A stretch of 64,000 bases of DNA from Cordia subcordata (Eukaryota > Streptophyta > Magnoliopsida > Boraginales > Cordiaceae), in assembly GCA_028554755.1 (NCBI GenBank), contig JAPTOF010000010.1, positions 11,940,501-12,004,500 of the forward strand, in the 5' to 3' direction. Under the pieces are notes generated by a model. It had not been told where the DNA came from and made no database searches. It saw only the letters and a list, made by a program, of their open reading frames with translations. Every line of letters starts with the position of its first letter. Position 1 is the stretch's first letter. The translations under genes and the position numbers were made by a program. Positions 1 to 13,000 of the stretch are shown here, one piece after another.

Positions 1-329
1 TTTTAGTTTATATGAAGATGTAATTATAATTTGTAAATTACTGGAAAAGAGTAAAATAAGTATATGTTAATGGGTTCAATACCATATTACTTTATAGTTA
101 TATAAACATCATCTTATGTTGTAAAACACTATGTTTTTATTTTTCTTTCTTTTTGTTTCTTTTTTAGATTTATTATGTTTGATCTTTGATGTTTGAATGG
201 AAGGTATTTTAATCATCTAGCAAATGGGCTTTTCTTTTTGGTTTCTTTGGGTTTACAATAGGTTTTCAATTTTATCTTAGCAAATGGACTTTTTAATGTG
301 AGTTTTAAATTTGGTTCAATGTGAATGTG
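1..329. other. AT-rich stretch with no recognised feature
   Basis: No coding signal, repeat or RNA gene could be recognised here on either strand. The sequence is AT-rich with short homopolymer runs. Confidence 0.4.
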
Positions 330-495
330 GTGATTTAGTGAATCGTAGGTGAATCGTACAATTCGAATCGTGCATCATACGATTCGGCAACGGTTCACTA
401 ATAGCTACAATTCACCTTTAGATACGTATCGTTTTATTCGTGAATCGTATCTAATCGTACGATATGAATTGTGAATCATACAATTTTGATAACTA
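330..495. repeat. Block of short GAATCGTA-type inverted motifs
   Basis: The words GAATCGTA, GATTCGG, GATACGTATCG and ATCGTACGAT recur in both orientations over about 165 bp. The density of self-complementary words suggests a MITE-like repeat or the edge of one. No clear terminal repeat or target duplication was found. Confidence 0.35.
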
Positions 496-510
496 TGCTA
501 CATATAATAC

Positions 511-1353
511 ATTTAAATATATTTTATTTAGCATATCCCGAATGTGTCGCATCCTAGTTTTTGGAAAAATGATGTATCACCGTACTGCATATGAAGTGTC
601 TATTTGTCGAATTTGTACTTCCTAGCTCACTCAAATTGGTGTGCCTGTTCAAGCTCTTCATAGTGATAAAACCAAAGAGTATTTTCATTCTTCTTTCTCT
701 TCATCTATGAAATCAGATTGTATTCTTTACCAATCCTTTTGCTCTCACATTTCACAGCAAAATAAGGTGTCTTGAAAGAAGAATCACCACCTCATTGAGA
801 CAGTTCATACACTTCTCCATATGCATGTACCTCTTCACTTTTGGGTTGTTGTTGTTGTCTATACTTCCTGTTATCTTATTAACAAAATGCGTTCCCCGGT
901 ACTGCATGATTAGATCCGCTTCTCATTTTGTTTTCTTGCTACTCTTTACCATCTCAAATTTTTGGTTATGCATGCTTCATTCGCAAGCTTCATTCTTTTT
1001 CCTTAGTCCCTCTCCTGATCTAGTGATTAGGTCTTTTTATCTGTCCTATGCGTACTTTTAACACTTCCTTTTCCCTCTGTTCCTACTCTTTGACTACCTA
1101 TCAACTTATGACTGGTTCAAATTGACCTTCGAGTATATATTCGGCTAGTTCTCCACCATCTATGCCGGTGTCATCTACTTGTTGTCTCCAGATCATTCTC
1201 TTGCCCCCATGTTGCCATAGCTCGGCCTTCCCATTACATTTCGTCTAAGAAGCAAGGACACGATACGCGACACGATGCGACATGCCGATACGTCTTTTTT
1301 CCAAAAACTAGGATACGATACGCTTAGGATACGTTAAATAAAAAAATATTTAA
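511..1353. repeat. Inverted repeat arms (about 65 bp) flanking a copia fragment
   Basis: Positions 511-576 resemble the reverse complement of 1289-1353. Both arms share an AT-rich ATTTAAATAT.TTTATTTA stretch, then a GTATCC-like word, then ATCCTAGTTTTTGGAAAAA. Similarity is roughly three quarters by eye. The arms enclose a copia integrase fragment. They could be ends of one element or two opposed copies of one short repeat family. Confidence 0.45.
590..1250 (+). pseudogene. Degenerate Ty1-copia integrase fragment
   Basis: Translation from about 630 gives a recognisable copia integrase core: ALHSDKTKEYF (the second catalytic Asp region), then LYQSFCSHISQQNKVS with a stop where integrase normally has the conserved Glu context, then LLHMHVPLHFW and YLINKMRSPVL. 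The following 150 bp read like the linker between integrase and reverse transcriptase (LPITFRLR, near 1222-1245). It is broken by stops and frame changes and is not functional. The matching start of the reverse transcriptase is found again near 2181, so the copia body appears interrupted by about 0.9 kb of other DNA. Confidence 0.6.
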
Positions 1354-1854
1354 ATTTTATATATATTGCATAAATATCATTTTTATCATGAATATATTGC
1401 ATAAATATCATTTTTATCATGGCAAATCAATTTGCTTCATAGGCTTCAGCCATCCCCCAAAATATGACACAAAAAGAGACCACCAATTTTTGTAATTCAT
1501 GCTTGAAAAGAAAACGAAAAAAACCACCAGTTCTTGTAATTCACGTTCAACAACAATAGACCTGAAAAACCCCAATAATTTTTCAATCAAACATATAATA
1601 ACACACACAATAATATAATTTTTCAATTCTACCCAGTGCAGGAATATTGGAGGTAAGTTATTTATTTATTTTTTTTTTGGTCGAGGGCTGAGTCTTTTTT
1701 GCTGAAAGAATTTGGAGAAGTGAGAAGATGACTTCTCTGGAAAAGACGATAAGCAGCATAAGTAAGTTAAATTGATTTTTCTTTTATTTTAAAAATTATT
1801 TTCGAATTTGCATTAGTGCCCCAAATAATTTTAAAAATTACAAAAAAACCTCGT

Positions 1855-2000
1855 GCGTGTCCATTTATGTGTCGGAGAGTGTCGGAGGATGTGTCGGAAA
1901 TTTAAAAAAAAATTTTGCCAGACACGTGTCGGAAAGTGTCGGAGCGTGTCGGTGTCCGACACGTGTCTGACACGCGATACGCTGCATTTTGAAGGTGTCG
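1855..2000. repeat. GTGTCGG / CGACACGTGTC short-repeat block
   Basis: The word GTGTCGG and its relatives (GTGTCGGAG, GACACGTGTC, GACACGCGATACG) are repeated at least eight times here. A related GACACGATACGCGACACGATGCG block lies at 1256-1285. The two blocks bracket 1255-2000, which interrupts the copia fragment, so they may be subterminal repeats of an inserted DNA element. The family is not identified. Confidence 0.4.
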
Positions 2001-2180
2001 GTGCTTCATAGCATTTCATAAAGGTCCTTGATGTTGCACCACTAGGTATCTGATCTCTAATTTTGTTTCTTATAGTTCTGTATCCCTTTTTTATGTCTCT
2101 TTTCTTGTTTTTCATTCCATATCCATTCCTATGTTTGCAGTAGAAGTTTGTGTCACCCAAGTTGACATGCTGCTATTCTT

Positions 2181-2275
2181 TAGGAGATGCCTACTTTACA
2201 TTACAATGGGACATGGTTGCTGGTTGATTTACCACCTAACAAGTCTAATAAGTTGCCGCTGAGGGTGCGTAGTTA
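2181..2275 (+). pseudogene. Copia reverse transcriptase start (fragment)
   Basis: The plus strand reads NGTWLLVDLPPNKS, the typical beginning of the copia reverse transcriptase domain. It fits as the continuation of the integrase fragment at 590-1250. It ends abruptly near 2275, where an unrelated antisense copia remnant begins. Confidence 0.55.
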
Positions 2276-3123
2276 GGTTCCTCCTAACATGGTGGGTTGA
2301 TCTCCTCAGGCCATCACTTAATCAACCAACAAAAAAGATCTGCTGCTAAGATCTCCTAGGCCCACCAAAGACCAATGCCCCGCGGAGCATGGGATCGGAC
2401 CCCATGACCTTCTTCTTCCTCCCACGCACGACCAAGCAAACCCAAACAAGCACCAAGCTTCTTCGATCCAACCTGATTGCAGCACACAATCAAGCCATCA
2501 TCATGCCGATCAACCACTGCTCATATAATCCCCATAAGTCGACGACCTTCAACATATGCTCCGATCACACAGTCGTCTCGTCTCTACAGTTCACCATCAC
2601 TAATAGCCGCCACCTATTTAAGCTCGCACCAGGGCCAACTCCGGCCACTGCGAGCCACACCGCCACCACCAAAAACTTGGCATTGAAGCCGCGATTCTAA
2701 CGGTGTCCTTCGTGCGAGCTTTAAAGCCCTCGATAGTTGTTCACCGTTAAAGCATCGCTACCACCTTCCATGGTCGATTTTGGCCACCATGATCTCAAAC
2801 AACGACGTGGCAACCATTTTTCAACTCTCCTTGGCCTGCCTATTTTTTTGGTGTCCTCTGATTGGAGAGTTGTTGCTCTGGGGGTGGTTTTTGATGGCGT
2901 GCTTCTCTAATGGTTGATGATGACATCAGCATGATGTCACCTTTCCCAGGATAGCAATTTGTTCTTTTCGTTTTTCTTGCCAAATCATGTCCAAGTTTCT
3001 TCATGATTCGCTTTCTGTGCACCAAAGCAGTGGAACAAATATCACAAAATAACGAACTTTTCCTGTGTGTTTTCACCCACATTGTCACGTCTCGTCCTTT
3101 AAGTCGAGCTCTGATACCAGTTT
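2276..3123 (-). pseudogene. Leader and internal remnant of an antisense copia element
   Basis: This segment lies immediately inside the antisense LTR at 3124-3564. On the minus strand it begins with a tRNA-Met primer site complement (TGGTATCAGAGCTC, plus 3108-3121). The rest should be 5' leader; no gag or pol domain is readable. Short open frames on both strands (for example 2389-2700 and 2840-3238) look like chance openings. Confidence 0.4.
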
Positions 3124-3564
3124 GTTGGGAATTAGGGTGTTTGGAAAGAAGAATAAAACAAATAGAGAAAGATGCAAATATGTCGAGCACCAATATTTTT
3201 AACGTGGTTCGGCTTTCTGTGTACGTCCATAGGCACACAAGAGAATTCCACTATGATAAGAATGAATACAACACACGGAGAGGGGGCTCAGGCATAAGAG
3301 CCCTCACCCTTCACGCTCTCCTCACCTGCTCAAAATCACTCGCTCTCTATCTCACCTCTGTGTCCTTTTATCTCACATTCAATACAATAGGTAAAGACCT
3401 TATTTATAGAGTACAAGAAGCAACAAATATGATAGCACTACAAATATAGTAGTACTACAAATATGGTAAGACTAGAGATATGGTAGGTCATCAAATAAGG
3501 TAGGTCTCAAACCCTAAGACCCATACTCCTAAAGCACACACTCAGAATACGGGCCATACTTACA
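3124..3564 (-). mobile_element. Antisense Ty1-copia LTR (Tork-like)
   Basis: On the minus strand the LTR would run TGTAAGTATGGCCCGTATTC to CCCAACA, 441 bp with TG/CA ends, followed directly by the primer-binding site at 3108-3121. It contains AACGTGGTTCGGC (plus 3200-3212), which also occurs in shifted form in the LTRs of the copia element at 49569-55042. The two belong to related families. No second LTR is seen, so this is a 5' LTR plus a truncated internal part. Confidence 0.65.
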
Positions 3565-3933
3565 ATAGTAAATTGAATATTCAATCAATTTCAAAATATG
3601 AAGCCATGTCAAGATATCATGAAATGTAGCATTTACAATGACTATTAGTAATTTATTTAAATTTTTCATGTGTATTAAAATGTCATTAGTATATTAATTA
3701 TTATAGATTGTTCTAATTAAGGCCCTTGAATCAAGGCCCAATTTGCCTTCCACCAAAACAGCCAATTGCAAATGGCAAGGCCTTTGAGCAAATTTATAGG
3801 TTCATACAGTTTTTATTTTCTGAAATCCATGCAAGTTTTTGAGAATGTGAATCCACGTTGTTTGGCAACAGGAGAGACAGGTACAGAACTAGGACACTGA
3901 AGAAACTTCTCAAGGTCAAACTAGAAAATTTAC
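3565..3933. other. AT-rich intron sequence, no recognised feature
   Basis: Between the antisense LTR and the last visible exon of the host gene nothing is recognisable. It is presumably part of the host gene's next intron, because the exon ending at 3934 stops at a canonical splice donor. Confidence 0.4.
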
Positions 3934-4003
3934 CATCTAAGATTCTCTGAATTCTTTTCTCACACGACGCAATCTGATCTTCTATCTCTCGCTGCTGCTG
4001 GCA
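3934..4003 (-). CDS. Host gene exon 7 (last visible exon)
   Basis: Acceptor ATGGTCCAG|TGCCAG, donor TAGATG|GTAAAT. It encodes CQQQREIEDQIASCEKRIQR, then ILD and the first base of a Gly codon. It is a likely coiled coil. The following exon was not found between 3933 and 1, so the gene continues off the window or has been truncated. Confidence 0.65.
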
Positions 4004-7000
4004 CTGGACCATGGAAGCCAATAACACAAATTATGTTAGCTGGCATCTATCAATCAAGGAAGCAACTGATGACAGCCAAATGAAATATAAAAGTATGTGC
4101 AAGATAAATAGAACAGTTATAGGAAGCAAAAGCCACTAAAACAAATGATATGTCCAAAGGGAAATAATAATGACAATCGAGATATCCAATCCATGACATT
4201 TACTGAAACTCCCATATCTCGAATACTCTATTAATTTCTACAGAAAATATCAGCAAAATAAATCCTTAAATTTCATTGATAAATTTTCTATCTTTTTGAA
4301 CCTTGAGAACACAAATACAGGATAAATTCCATCTATATTGGTGAAGCTCCTCTTACACCCAACAACTGCATGTAGGATGTTGCGAGGCCATTACACTTTT
4401 TAATCTACATTACTTACTATTTTTCCCTAATCAATAAATGTTTCTAAATCTTTAAAACTAAAAGATCCAAAAGAAATCTAGTGACCAGTTCTCAACAAGC
4501 ACTACATATCTAAAGTATCTCAACCTTTTTTTTTTTTTTTTTCCTTTTTTCTGAAAGAGTGAGCAATTTCTTCGTTGTGATGCAAGTTGAAGGGTAAGGA
4601 CTGAGGATCAGGAATCAGCAGAACAAAGATTTTAGTTCCACCTCATCCCTCAATCTCGATAAGAAAAGATTCAAGAAAGTACTAACTGAATATTCAAAGG
4701 TAGAACAATCAAGACAAAAAGAAGTAAATCCCTGTCTTTGACAAGAATCTTTCTCATAGAAGAGTAAAATCTGTAAAATATACTATTGACAGAACTACAA
4801 ACTTCTTCCTTCTTTGTTCCAGCAAATAAAGAAAAATTACCATCAATAACATGTTTTATTGGTTAAAACCAAAAATGAAAGAAATTTATTACCAGCTTCT
4901 CCCTTTTCTGTAAAAGAACTCCTAGTGCTGCTTGGGATAATTCAGTTTTCTTTAAAACCAATACAGAGTGGTGTTCGTCAATATTAGCACTGGGCTCGAT
5001 TGGAACCAGTGCATGATCTGTTACTGGAACAATATTTGGATCTGATGAAATAAAAGCAGAGCTGTTCTTAGCAATTTCAGCTACGCATCCGTCTCCACGG
5101 GATTTCATAGTCTGAGCTGTCTCCATCTGTACAAAATTAGAGTATTTAATAATACGAATAGACAAAGCCAAGTCAGATACATATAGATGATTGTTAATTG
5201 GCAGTTGATAATGTACAGCATATAAACAAAGAATTACACATAAACTACACTTGCAACCCTTCATAGATTTTATCATAACCGAAAGACATGTGACATGAAC
5301 TATTTAGCTGCAAAAAAGGCATAAATTGTGAAGCAACCTCAAATTATTTACTTTTCTTTGAAAGAAAATAACCAATTTTCCTCCTTCATTATATATAATT
5401 ACACATATAAGATGGGAGAGAATACTCACCCTATGGCAATTATCGTAACGTAACCAAGGAGTGAGGGTTTACAATAAATAGCTTGATTTCAGTAGGACCT
5501 TACTAATGCCATTGTCTTATAACCGACATACTGTATTCAAATCAATGGGAGGAAGCAATATATAAACAGTGACAACCAGGGTCGGCCAACTCTATGATAT
5601 CCCACACTAATACAGAAAGTATGTTGTCAACTAGATAACTTGTAGTCATGGGGCAAAATCATCTTAGAATTCCAGGTTGTATTCCTTGTGGTTGCAGCAG
5701 AACATTTTGCAAGCCTTTCAATCTTTCAATACACAGATCACCTGTATACCCAAAAGGAGTTCCTTATATTCGAGTAAATCTTTAGATGTCACATGCACTT
5801 GTAAAACTCTTCTCCTTCTAAACTTTATGGTAAATGTCCTTTCTTCCATACTTCCCTCCTAAATTTTTCTTCATATATTTTGATCAGACCATATCTAGAA
5901 TATCCAAGCTACTACTCATAATAAATAGAACACATGCTTTTTCTACCCTCCTTGATTTCATACAGTGACAAGCCTAAACAACGCCTCAATCTTCAGCTGC
6001 TTAGCCTAGACAACTACGTGCTCATACTCATCCCATGTCATCACTCACATCTTCCAAGAGTAGACTCAAACAACCACTTTATCACCCTAGAACCAAATTC
6101 AAGGAGCAACATGAAAATCGATAATCCATCAATGAGGTGGTAAAGGCTCAAACGTTTGTCTCCTCAATCCTCTGGCAATCTCCTCGATCCTCCAGCAACC
6201 ATAGCATGAAGATGACATTTAAAAGAGTGGGATTGCATAAAAAGTACAGATGATGAAGAACAGCAGCACACTAAGTGTGGCATAAAAATGTCATCACCCA
6301 TTTGTTTGGTGGGGAGCATGGAAACCAATTATCTCAGTGTCGCAACTTTGAGACCTCTAGGATGATTACTCCTATCAACTTGCAAACTTCCAGAAACAAC
6401 ATGGGGCAAAATTATAATAACGTATCTAAAAAAAGGAGGGCACATTCATCATCTTTCACAAGTCTATTAGCATAAGCTTTTAGATGTCAAGTATTTCATA
6501 AGGAGACTTTAAAGTGCAATATATATTGTTAGTGAGCACCACAAGGCTATAGTCCGCGTGTTGGAGTTACCACCTCATCTAAAAGCTTAAGACGTAGAGA
6601 GAATATTGGTGTATTTATTTATTCTATTAATACGCACCTGATGTGCAAGTGGGGTTTGTATTTGAGTCTTACACATGGATAGTGCCAATGTTTTGAATGG
6701 GTGGTGGTGAGTTTAAAACCTAAGACCTTTATGTTTCTAGGCTCTGATACAATGTTGGAGTTACCACCTCATCTAAAAGCTTAAGCTTGTGTTTGAAGCA
6801 CCACCTCATTTGAAAACATAAGCTTGAAGAGAGGACATTGGTGTATTTATCAATACCATGTATAATAGGTAAATATATGAAGAAAGAATAGGAGACCTCA
6901 GAAGCTGATTACCCAGCCCATCACGCCTCTCCTTTCAGTCCTTTCAGGCCATAAAACAAATTCTTAATTCAAGAATAACTAGCCTATATAGAAACAATTG

Positions 7001-10000
7001 TATAGTTTCTTAAACTAAGTCCATTACATTCTTTTCATCACTTCCTTTGAGACTTACAGATGCAACTAGAAAGTCATTGTGATGAATTTTGATGGCTGCA
7101 AATGGTAAAACATCACAGCTCAAAGTAGTATGCTATAAATACATAACATGATTCACAAAGGTCTTTGGAACAAAGCATTAAGAGAAACGGGGACTTTGTG
7201 TTCTCAATGACGAAAAAATGGGAACAAAAAGAGAGTAGGACCAATTAGGATCTAAAGAATGATTAATCACAAATATACATTTTGAGTTTCGGACAACCAC
7301 AAACACAAAAAAAGATTGAACATTGAGAAATATGAATCTAGTCCCAGACATCCATAAATACACAAGGCATTGAACTTCACCAGTATTGAAATTCTACTAA
7401 GTCAAATAATTGGGTGAGACTTTCTCTAAACTGATTTGGAGAATTTCTTTCCCTCTTTTGTGGAGTTCTTCTCCTCTCTTTTCTGTCTTCTATTATTCTC
7501 TTTCATAAACAGTATCAAGAATAGAAAAATAAACAAAGAAACAAACAAATTACTAGAAACTTTATCACCACAGCAGAAAATGTTTTTCATGATCTTCAAT
7601 GTTTTTGGCCATAATGGAAAGAGGCTGGCTGAACTGATGCAACTGGGAAACAGCTGTCTGTCCGTTCATCTTGCACACCATAATCATTTTCCAAAAATTT
7701 TAGTCAGTACAGGTCAAAAACAAGAAGAAAATAGAGAAAAAAAACAGCCAGAATATAGCTGGGCTTCCAAATTACCTTTCTCTTTTGGAATTTACATTAT
7801 TACTCAATCCAACCCCTCTAAATAATTGAGGAAAATGAAGCAGCCATCTTGTGGGGCGCCGGGGGAGGGGGGGGGGGGATCCAAGAAGCTACAATTGAAG
7901 AAAATGCTAAGATATCAGGTGATGTTACAAGTTTCTATGCATTGTGATTTTGTTCCTCCAGCTGCAACCCAATAAGAATTTAAAACAACCGTAGGTTCAG
8001 TTTTCTGCTTCCATTTGATTGGAAATACACCTACCATGTATGTGATGAAATGAAGAAACAAAAAGAAACAGACAAAATTGGACTTGTTAGACGGCTGACC
8101 ACAATTTGACAACGTTTCTTCATGTCTTCTCTTGTTGGCATAAAAAAAATAGTGAAAGAAGACAATGAGGGCCTTAGGGATTTCAGCAGGGTAGGTCACA
8201 TGGGTTCAAAGTAGAATAGCATATGGTTAGTTTATTTATTAATAGGAGTTTTAATACTCCTTTGTGTAAACATTTAATACTCAGCCCAAGCCGACATCAT
8301 GCCGGTCAAACCAGCTGCTTGGACCTGTTTTACTGCTCAAACCAGCTTTCAGTAACTTGGACTGGCTATTATCTTCCACAAGATTAAAAAGTTAGATTAC
8401 CTCCACATTTCCACCTCCAATAGAAGCTTTTGTATCACTATTTCTTGATTTCCTTTTCCGGTGATGGTAAACCCTGAATGTCTTGCGATCCATAATTTTA
8501 TCTTCATCACTTGGGCAAGTCACAGAAGAGTCATCCGTGCCTTTTCCCAGTGGCAATGACAGACAATTTCCAATTGGTCCAGTGTTATCTTTCTGCATTG
8601 AAGAGTCACTTGTTACACCACTTGACTCCTTGCTTGTAAGACCTGTTATGGGAAGCCCATCATCAGATTCTTCTCTGTTTTCAGCCATAATGGTAGCACT
8701 AGCCTCATTGCCAAGAGGATTTTCTGTTCCCAATGATCTGTAATTGTTTTCATCTATTTCCATGCCAATGAGGTCTTCCTTCTTACAAGCATCATCTACT
8801 TTTAGATTTTCTGATTCTGTGCATGAATCTTGCACACCATATGAAAGTGTGGTTTTCCTTTCAGTGATTTCCTTTTCACAAGAATGCTCGGTGACATTGC
8901 TGCATTCAGCAAACTTTTCCCCATCTTTTTCTGTCCCTTGACAGCTCTTGACACCGCTTGCCTCTTCAGCAATAGAATTGGAGGCAGTCCTGTCTCTAAT
9001 AATTTCTTTAATAAGAGTTTTTTCCTTACTCTGAAGGTCCATAACTGCATCGGAATTCTGTGAGACGGATAAACACAATTTATTGCATTTGCTATTTTGG
9101 TTGTCAAGTCTACTCTCTGATACTTCACATCTATCAGATTTTTCTCCACCTTCCACTTCCTTGACTACATTGAGAGAGCTGCATACATTGTTTGCCTCAA
9201 TTTGACTAGGATTTGCACCACGGCAGGTCTTACTGCAGCTGGAACTCTTTTCATTAGGTTCTCGGTCACCAGAGGCTTCTGCATCCTGAGAACTAGTGAC
9301 ATAATCTCTCAACTTCTGTTTGAGACCCTGGGAACAAAGGGTTTCAGACATCTTAGAGCCATCAACAGTCACATCCATTTCTTTGATATTAGCACTCTGC
9401 AAACCAAGCAAGGGATCTTCCCAGCCTTGGGTATCAACATTTAAACTTTTTGAGGGGGACAGAGACAAATTACTGCTTTTGCTAACTTGGTTGTCGCATC
9501 TACTCTCCGATGCTTTGCATATTTTATCAGATTTTTCTCCGTTCTCAAATTGCTTATCTATATTCTGAGAGCTGCTGACATCATTTACCTCAGAACTAGG
9601 ATTTGCACAGTGACAGCTCTCACAGCAGCTGAAACTCTTCCCATTAGCTTCTCTGTCACCAGAGAGTTCTTCATTCCGAGAGCCACAAACGTTTATATCC
9701 ACTGACTCCTCCTTCAGACCCTGTGCACAAAGGGTTTCAGACATCTGAGAGCCACTGACATTGACAACTATTTCTTTGACATTAGCACTCTCGGAGCCAT
9801 GCAAGTAATCTTTCCAAACATCAGTAATCTTTTCCTCAGAACTCTTCTCCATGTCACAACTTCTATCAGACTTTTCTGCCATCACAACTTCTTCATTTGT
9901 CCTCTTAGAGTTTTTTACACCAGAATCGTCTTCGCCAGTAGAGTTTGCATAGTTGCTTTCTACATTACTTGCACATTGAAAAGGATTCTCTACACTTGAA

Positions 10001-13000
10001 GACATCTGGATATCTATATCTCCCAGATCCAAAATGGAATTCTGTGCGCTCTCCACATCAAGATTCGTACTCTTAGAAACATTTTTTTCACCAGTGTTCT
10101 CCATAGTGCTCGCTTCCAGGGATTGCAAACTAACTGGGGAAAGTTCCCTGCAACAATTTAAGTAATTTATCAACACATAAGATCACCTGTAAGCTAGAAC
10201 ATCTATCAAAGCGTAGAAGTAACGTTTACCTAACAACAAGCAGAAATCAACAGCACTTAGCACCAATAAGCAACATAACATAATCCAAGACAGACAATAA
10301 CAAGTGCATAAAATATGGAATTGCCAACAGAAAATATAAACGTCGGATACCAAAACTAAAATCCAAAAAAAAAAGAAGTTGAGATTAGCATCAACTGTAC
10401 CTTGAAAACCACCTTGACATGATCTTGGCATAAGGAAGCACGTGATAATACTCAATGACTTGGGTAATTGTCCAACCAGTGGAACTCCTTCTGACCAGCG
10501 GTGCCTGCAAACTACACAACAAGCAGAACTATCACCTTTGTTTCCAAAACCACCCAAATGCATACTCACAAAAGACAGAATACATGATCGAATCAAGACA
10601 TAAACAGATTGGTTTTACAAAAAATTTCAAAATTAAATGACTTTGCTTCAACTCGACCTCTATTCCTAGAAGAGTAACATAACATAACATAAGAGAACTT
10701 GTTGAAGTTCAGACTTTCAGATAACATCCATTTCAGCATAAAGAGGACATAAAAATGAATTATTTCTCTTTTCTATGATAATTTTAACAAATGCATTTCC
10801 CTATAAGAGAATCAATCCCTAGGTATATATAAACAGTAAAAAGGACTTTCGAGTCATGTTCTTAAACCATGGAAAACTGCACAGATGGAGGAAAGTGAAC
10901 CTTTAGTTTCTTTGCAAGTGTTTGAGAAGGATAAAAGTGAGGGGCTGTTGCTTCCTGCTGTGCTACCACCATCATATACAAAGACAATTCCCAATTTTGT
11001 ATCATTATGAAACTGAAGTTGAATATCCTCAAATATATAGAAACCTTCATAGATCTATGACAATTAAAGAGCTTCAAAACGCATAAACAACCAATTTTGA
11101 GATAAAATCAGAGGACACTCGATCTATCTGTCATAATCCAACAATACAGAGAATATATCAAGAGTGTCCTCTGATCTATCTGTCATAATCCAACAATACA
11201 GAGAATATATCAAGAGCTTCCATCATTGTGCAGAGGTTCAATTGATTGAAAGTGCTCAACAAGTACTCGTGTCTGCCTCAATAAGCAGCCTAGAGAATGA
11301 CATTCCAAAAAGAAGCCCATAAATCATTTCAAGGCCGCACATATAGTTAGAGGGAATTATAAATAAAAGAGAATTCAGAATGAAGTCGGCTAAGGTACAA
11401 GTCAACTAAAAACAAGGCAAGCATAGCGAGCAAGATATTCAAACCTTTTAAGAGGGTGACCTCCTTACCAATTAGAACAGATTTTGCATTCTGACAATAT
11501 CTAATGCATCAATGAGGATCTAAATTAAACCTCTACTACTCATAATGAATGGCCAAAAACCACATTATGAAAGAATGGGGACTTATATGATACCTTTCAA
11601 TAGTATCTCTGAGAGGAACTTGAAATTCTTCATTGGTCGATTGAGTGCACTGCATTATGTAAAAGCAAGCAGATGTCTTTTCTTTTCTCAATGAGTAAGT
11701 AAGATGCCTCTCCAACACCATAAGGTCAGACCGATCAATACCTGTTCATATACAACAAAGCATTCAGCATACACCAACTGCTCTTTAAACTAATAAAGAA
11801 AAGACTGAAATTTTGGCCAATTAAGATAAGATAAATAACACATTATAACAAGGGATTGTAAAATTTAGAATATGGGAGAGTAGTGGTCCTCACATTGACG
11901 CCTTCACATGTGATTACTGGTTACTTATACCCAAATTATAAGGCAATTCGCCACCCATAGATGGACTTTCAGCAAAAAGAACAATTAACCTTACTTGGTT
12001 CTCTGTGGGGGAAAACAGTACTTCCCCAATAACACCAGAAACACAAACAGCAACCTCAAGCATGAAACCACCAATCAACAAACGCAATATCACCAGTTTT
12101 CCACACTACAGTCCAAAATCACAATCATGAACTCCAATCTCTCAAGACCTCCACATCTGCAACAAACACTTGCTTTTTGCCTTTAAAGCATCAAAACTCC
12201 ACCAAGCTCATTAGTAACACCAATTAAGCCGACAAATACAATCTACTCTACTGTCCAGCCTAATGGTGAACCCATCACCAACTCTAGTTCTTTTATAATA
12301 AACCTACTATCCTCTTGATCAGAAATTGAATATGTAGTAATCTTCATTATCACCATAAATGCAGTAAGTGCATATCTGCCCTCATACACATATACATATA
12401 TGGTGAAGAAAGCATTCATATATGTAGATAATCAAAGACTGGTTATCGCAAGTGAAATCTCTTGCCAGCCGCTGACAATGAAGCAATTAATTGGCAAAAG
12501 TGGGAGTTAAGCAAACCCCATACTACCCTGCCTCCTCCTTTTCAAAACAAAAACAACAAATAAAAGAAAATAAAACAGAGAATGAGATAGACAAATTTCC
12601 ACATCTCCATCCACAAGTAGCAGTTATCTTACAGTGACTCGCCTAGATATATCCTTTGCTGCAAGTTTGGTGAGTCAATTTCATAGTTCGCCATGACAGA
12701 GTAATTGGGATGATGTCATTCGTATTCTTCGCTACATAAAGAATGCCCAAGGGAGAGGATTGTCGTACAAAAATAAGCGACACACTGATATTGTTGCATA
12801 TACCAATGCAGATTGGGCTGGTTGTTCAATTAATAGAAGATCCACTTCTAGCTACTGCATTTTCGTTGGAGGAAACCTCATATCATGGAAGTGTAAAAAG
12901 CAAACAATTGTGTATCACTCTAGTGTAGGGTCTAAAAACCGAGCTATGGAGTTAACCACGTGAACTAATATAGGTAAAACATCTGCTCAAGGAAATCAAA

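Larger units (their letters stand above)
5127..8400 (-). other. Host gene intron between exons 6 and 5
   Basis: It contains the TRIM-like repeat near 6559-6870 and a G-run at 7852-7878. The remainder is AT-rich with no recognised gene. Short open frames on either strand (5677-5862, 7436-7825, 7915-8199) show no domain or codon pattern. Confidence 0.5.

Noticed and set aside
2389..3449. Plus- and minus-strand frames of 100-150 codons
   Set aside because: They lie in the leader and LTR of an antisense copia element and have no domain or codon pattern.
8483..9999. Several plus-strand open frames opposite exon 5
   Set aside because: Shadows of the large minus-strand exon; the minus frame is supported by splice sites and internal repeat structure.
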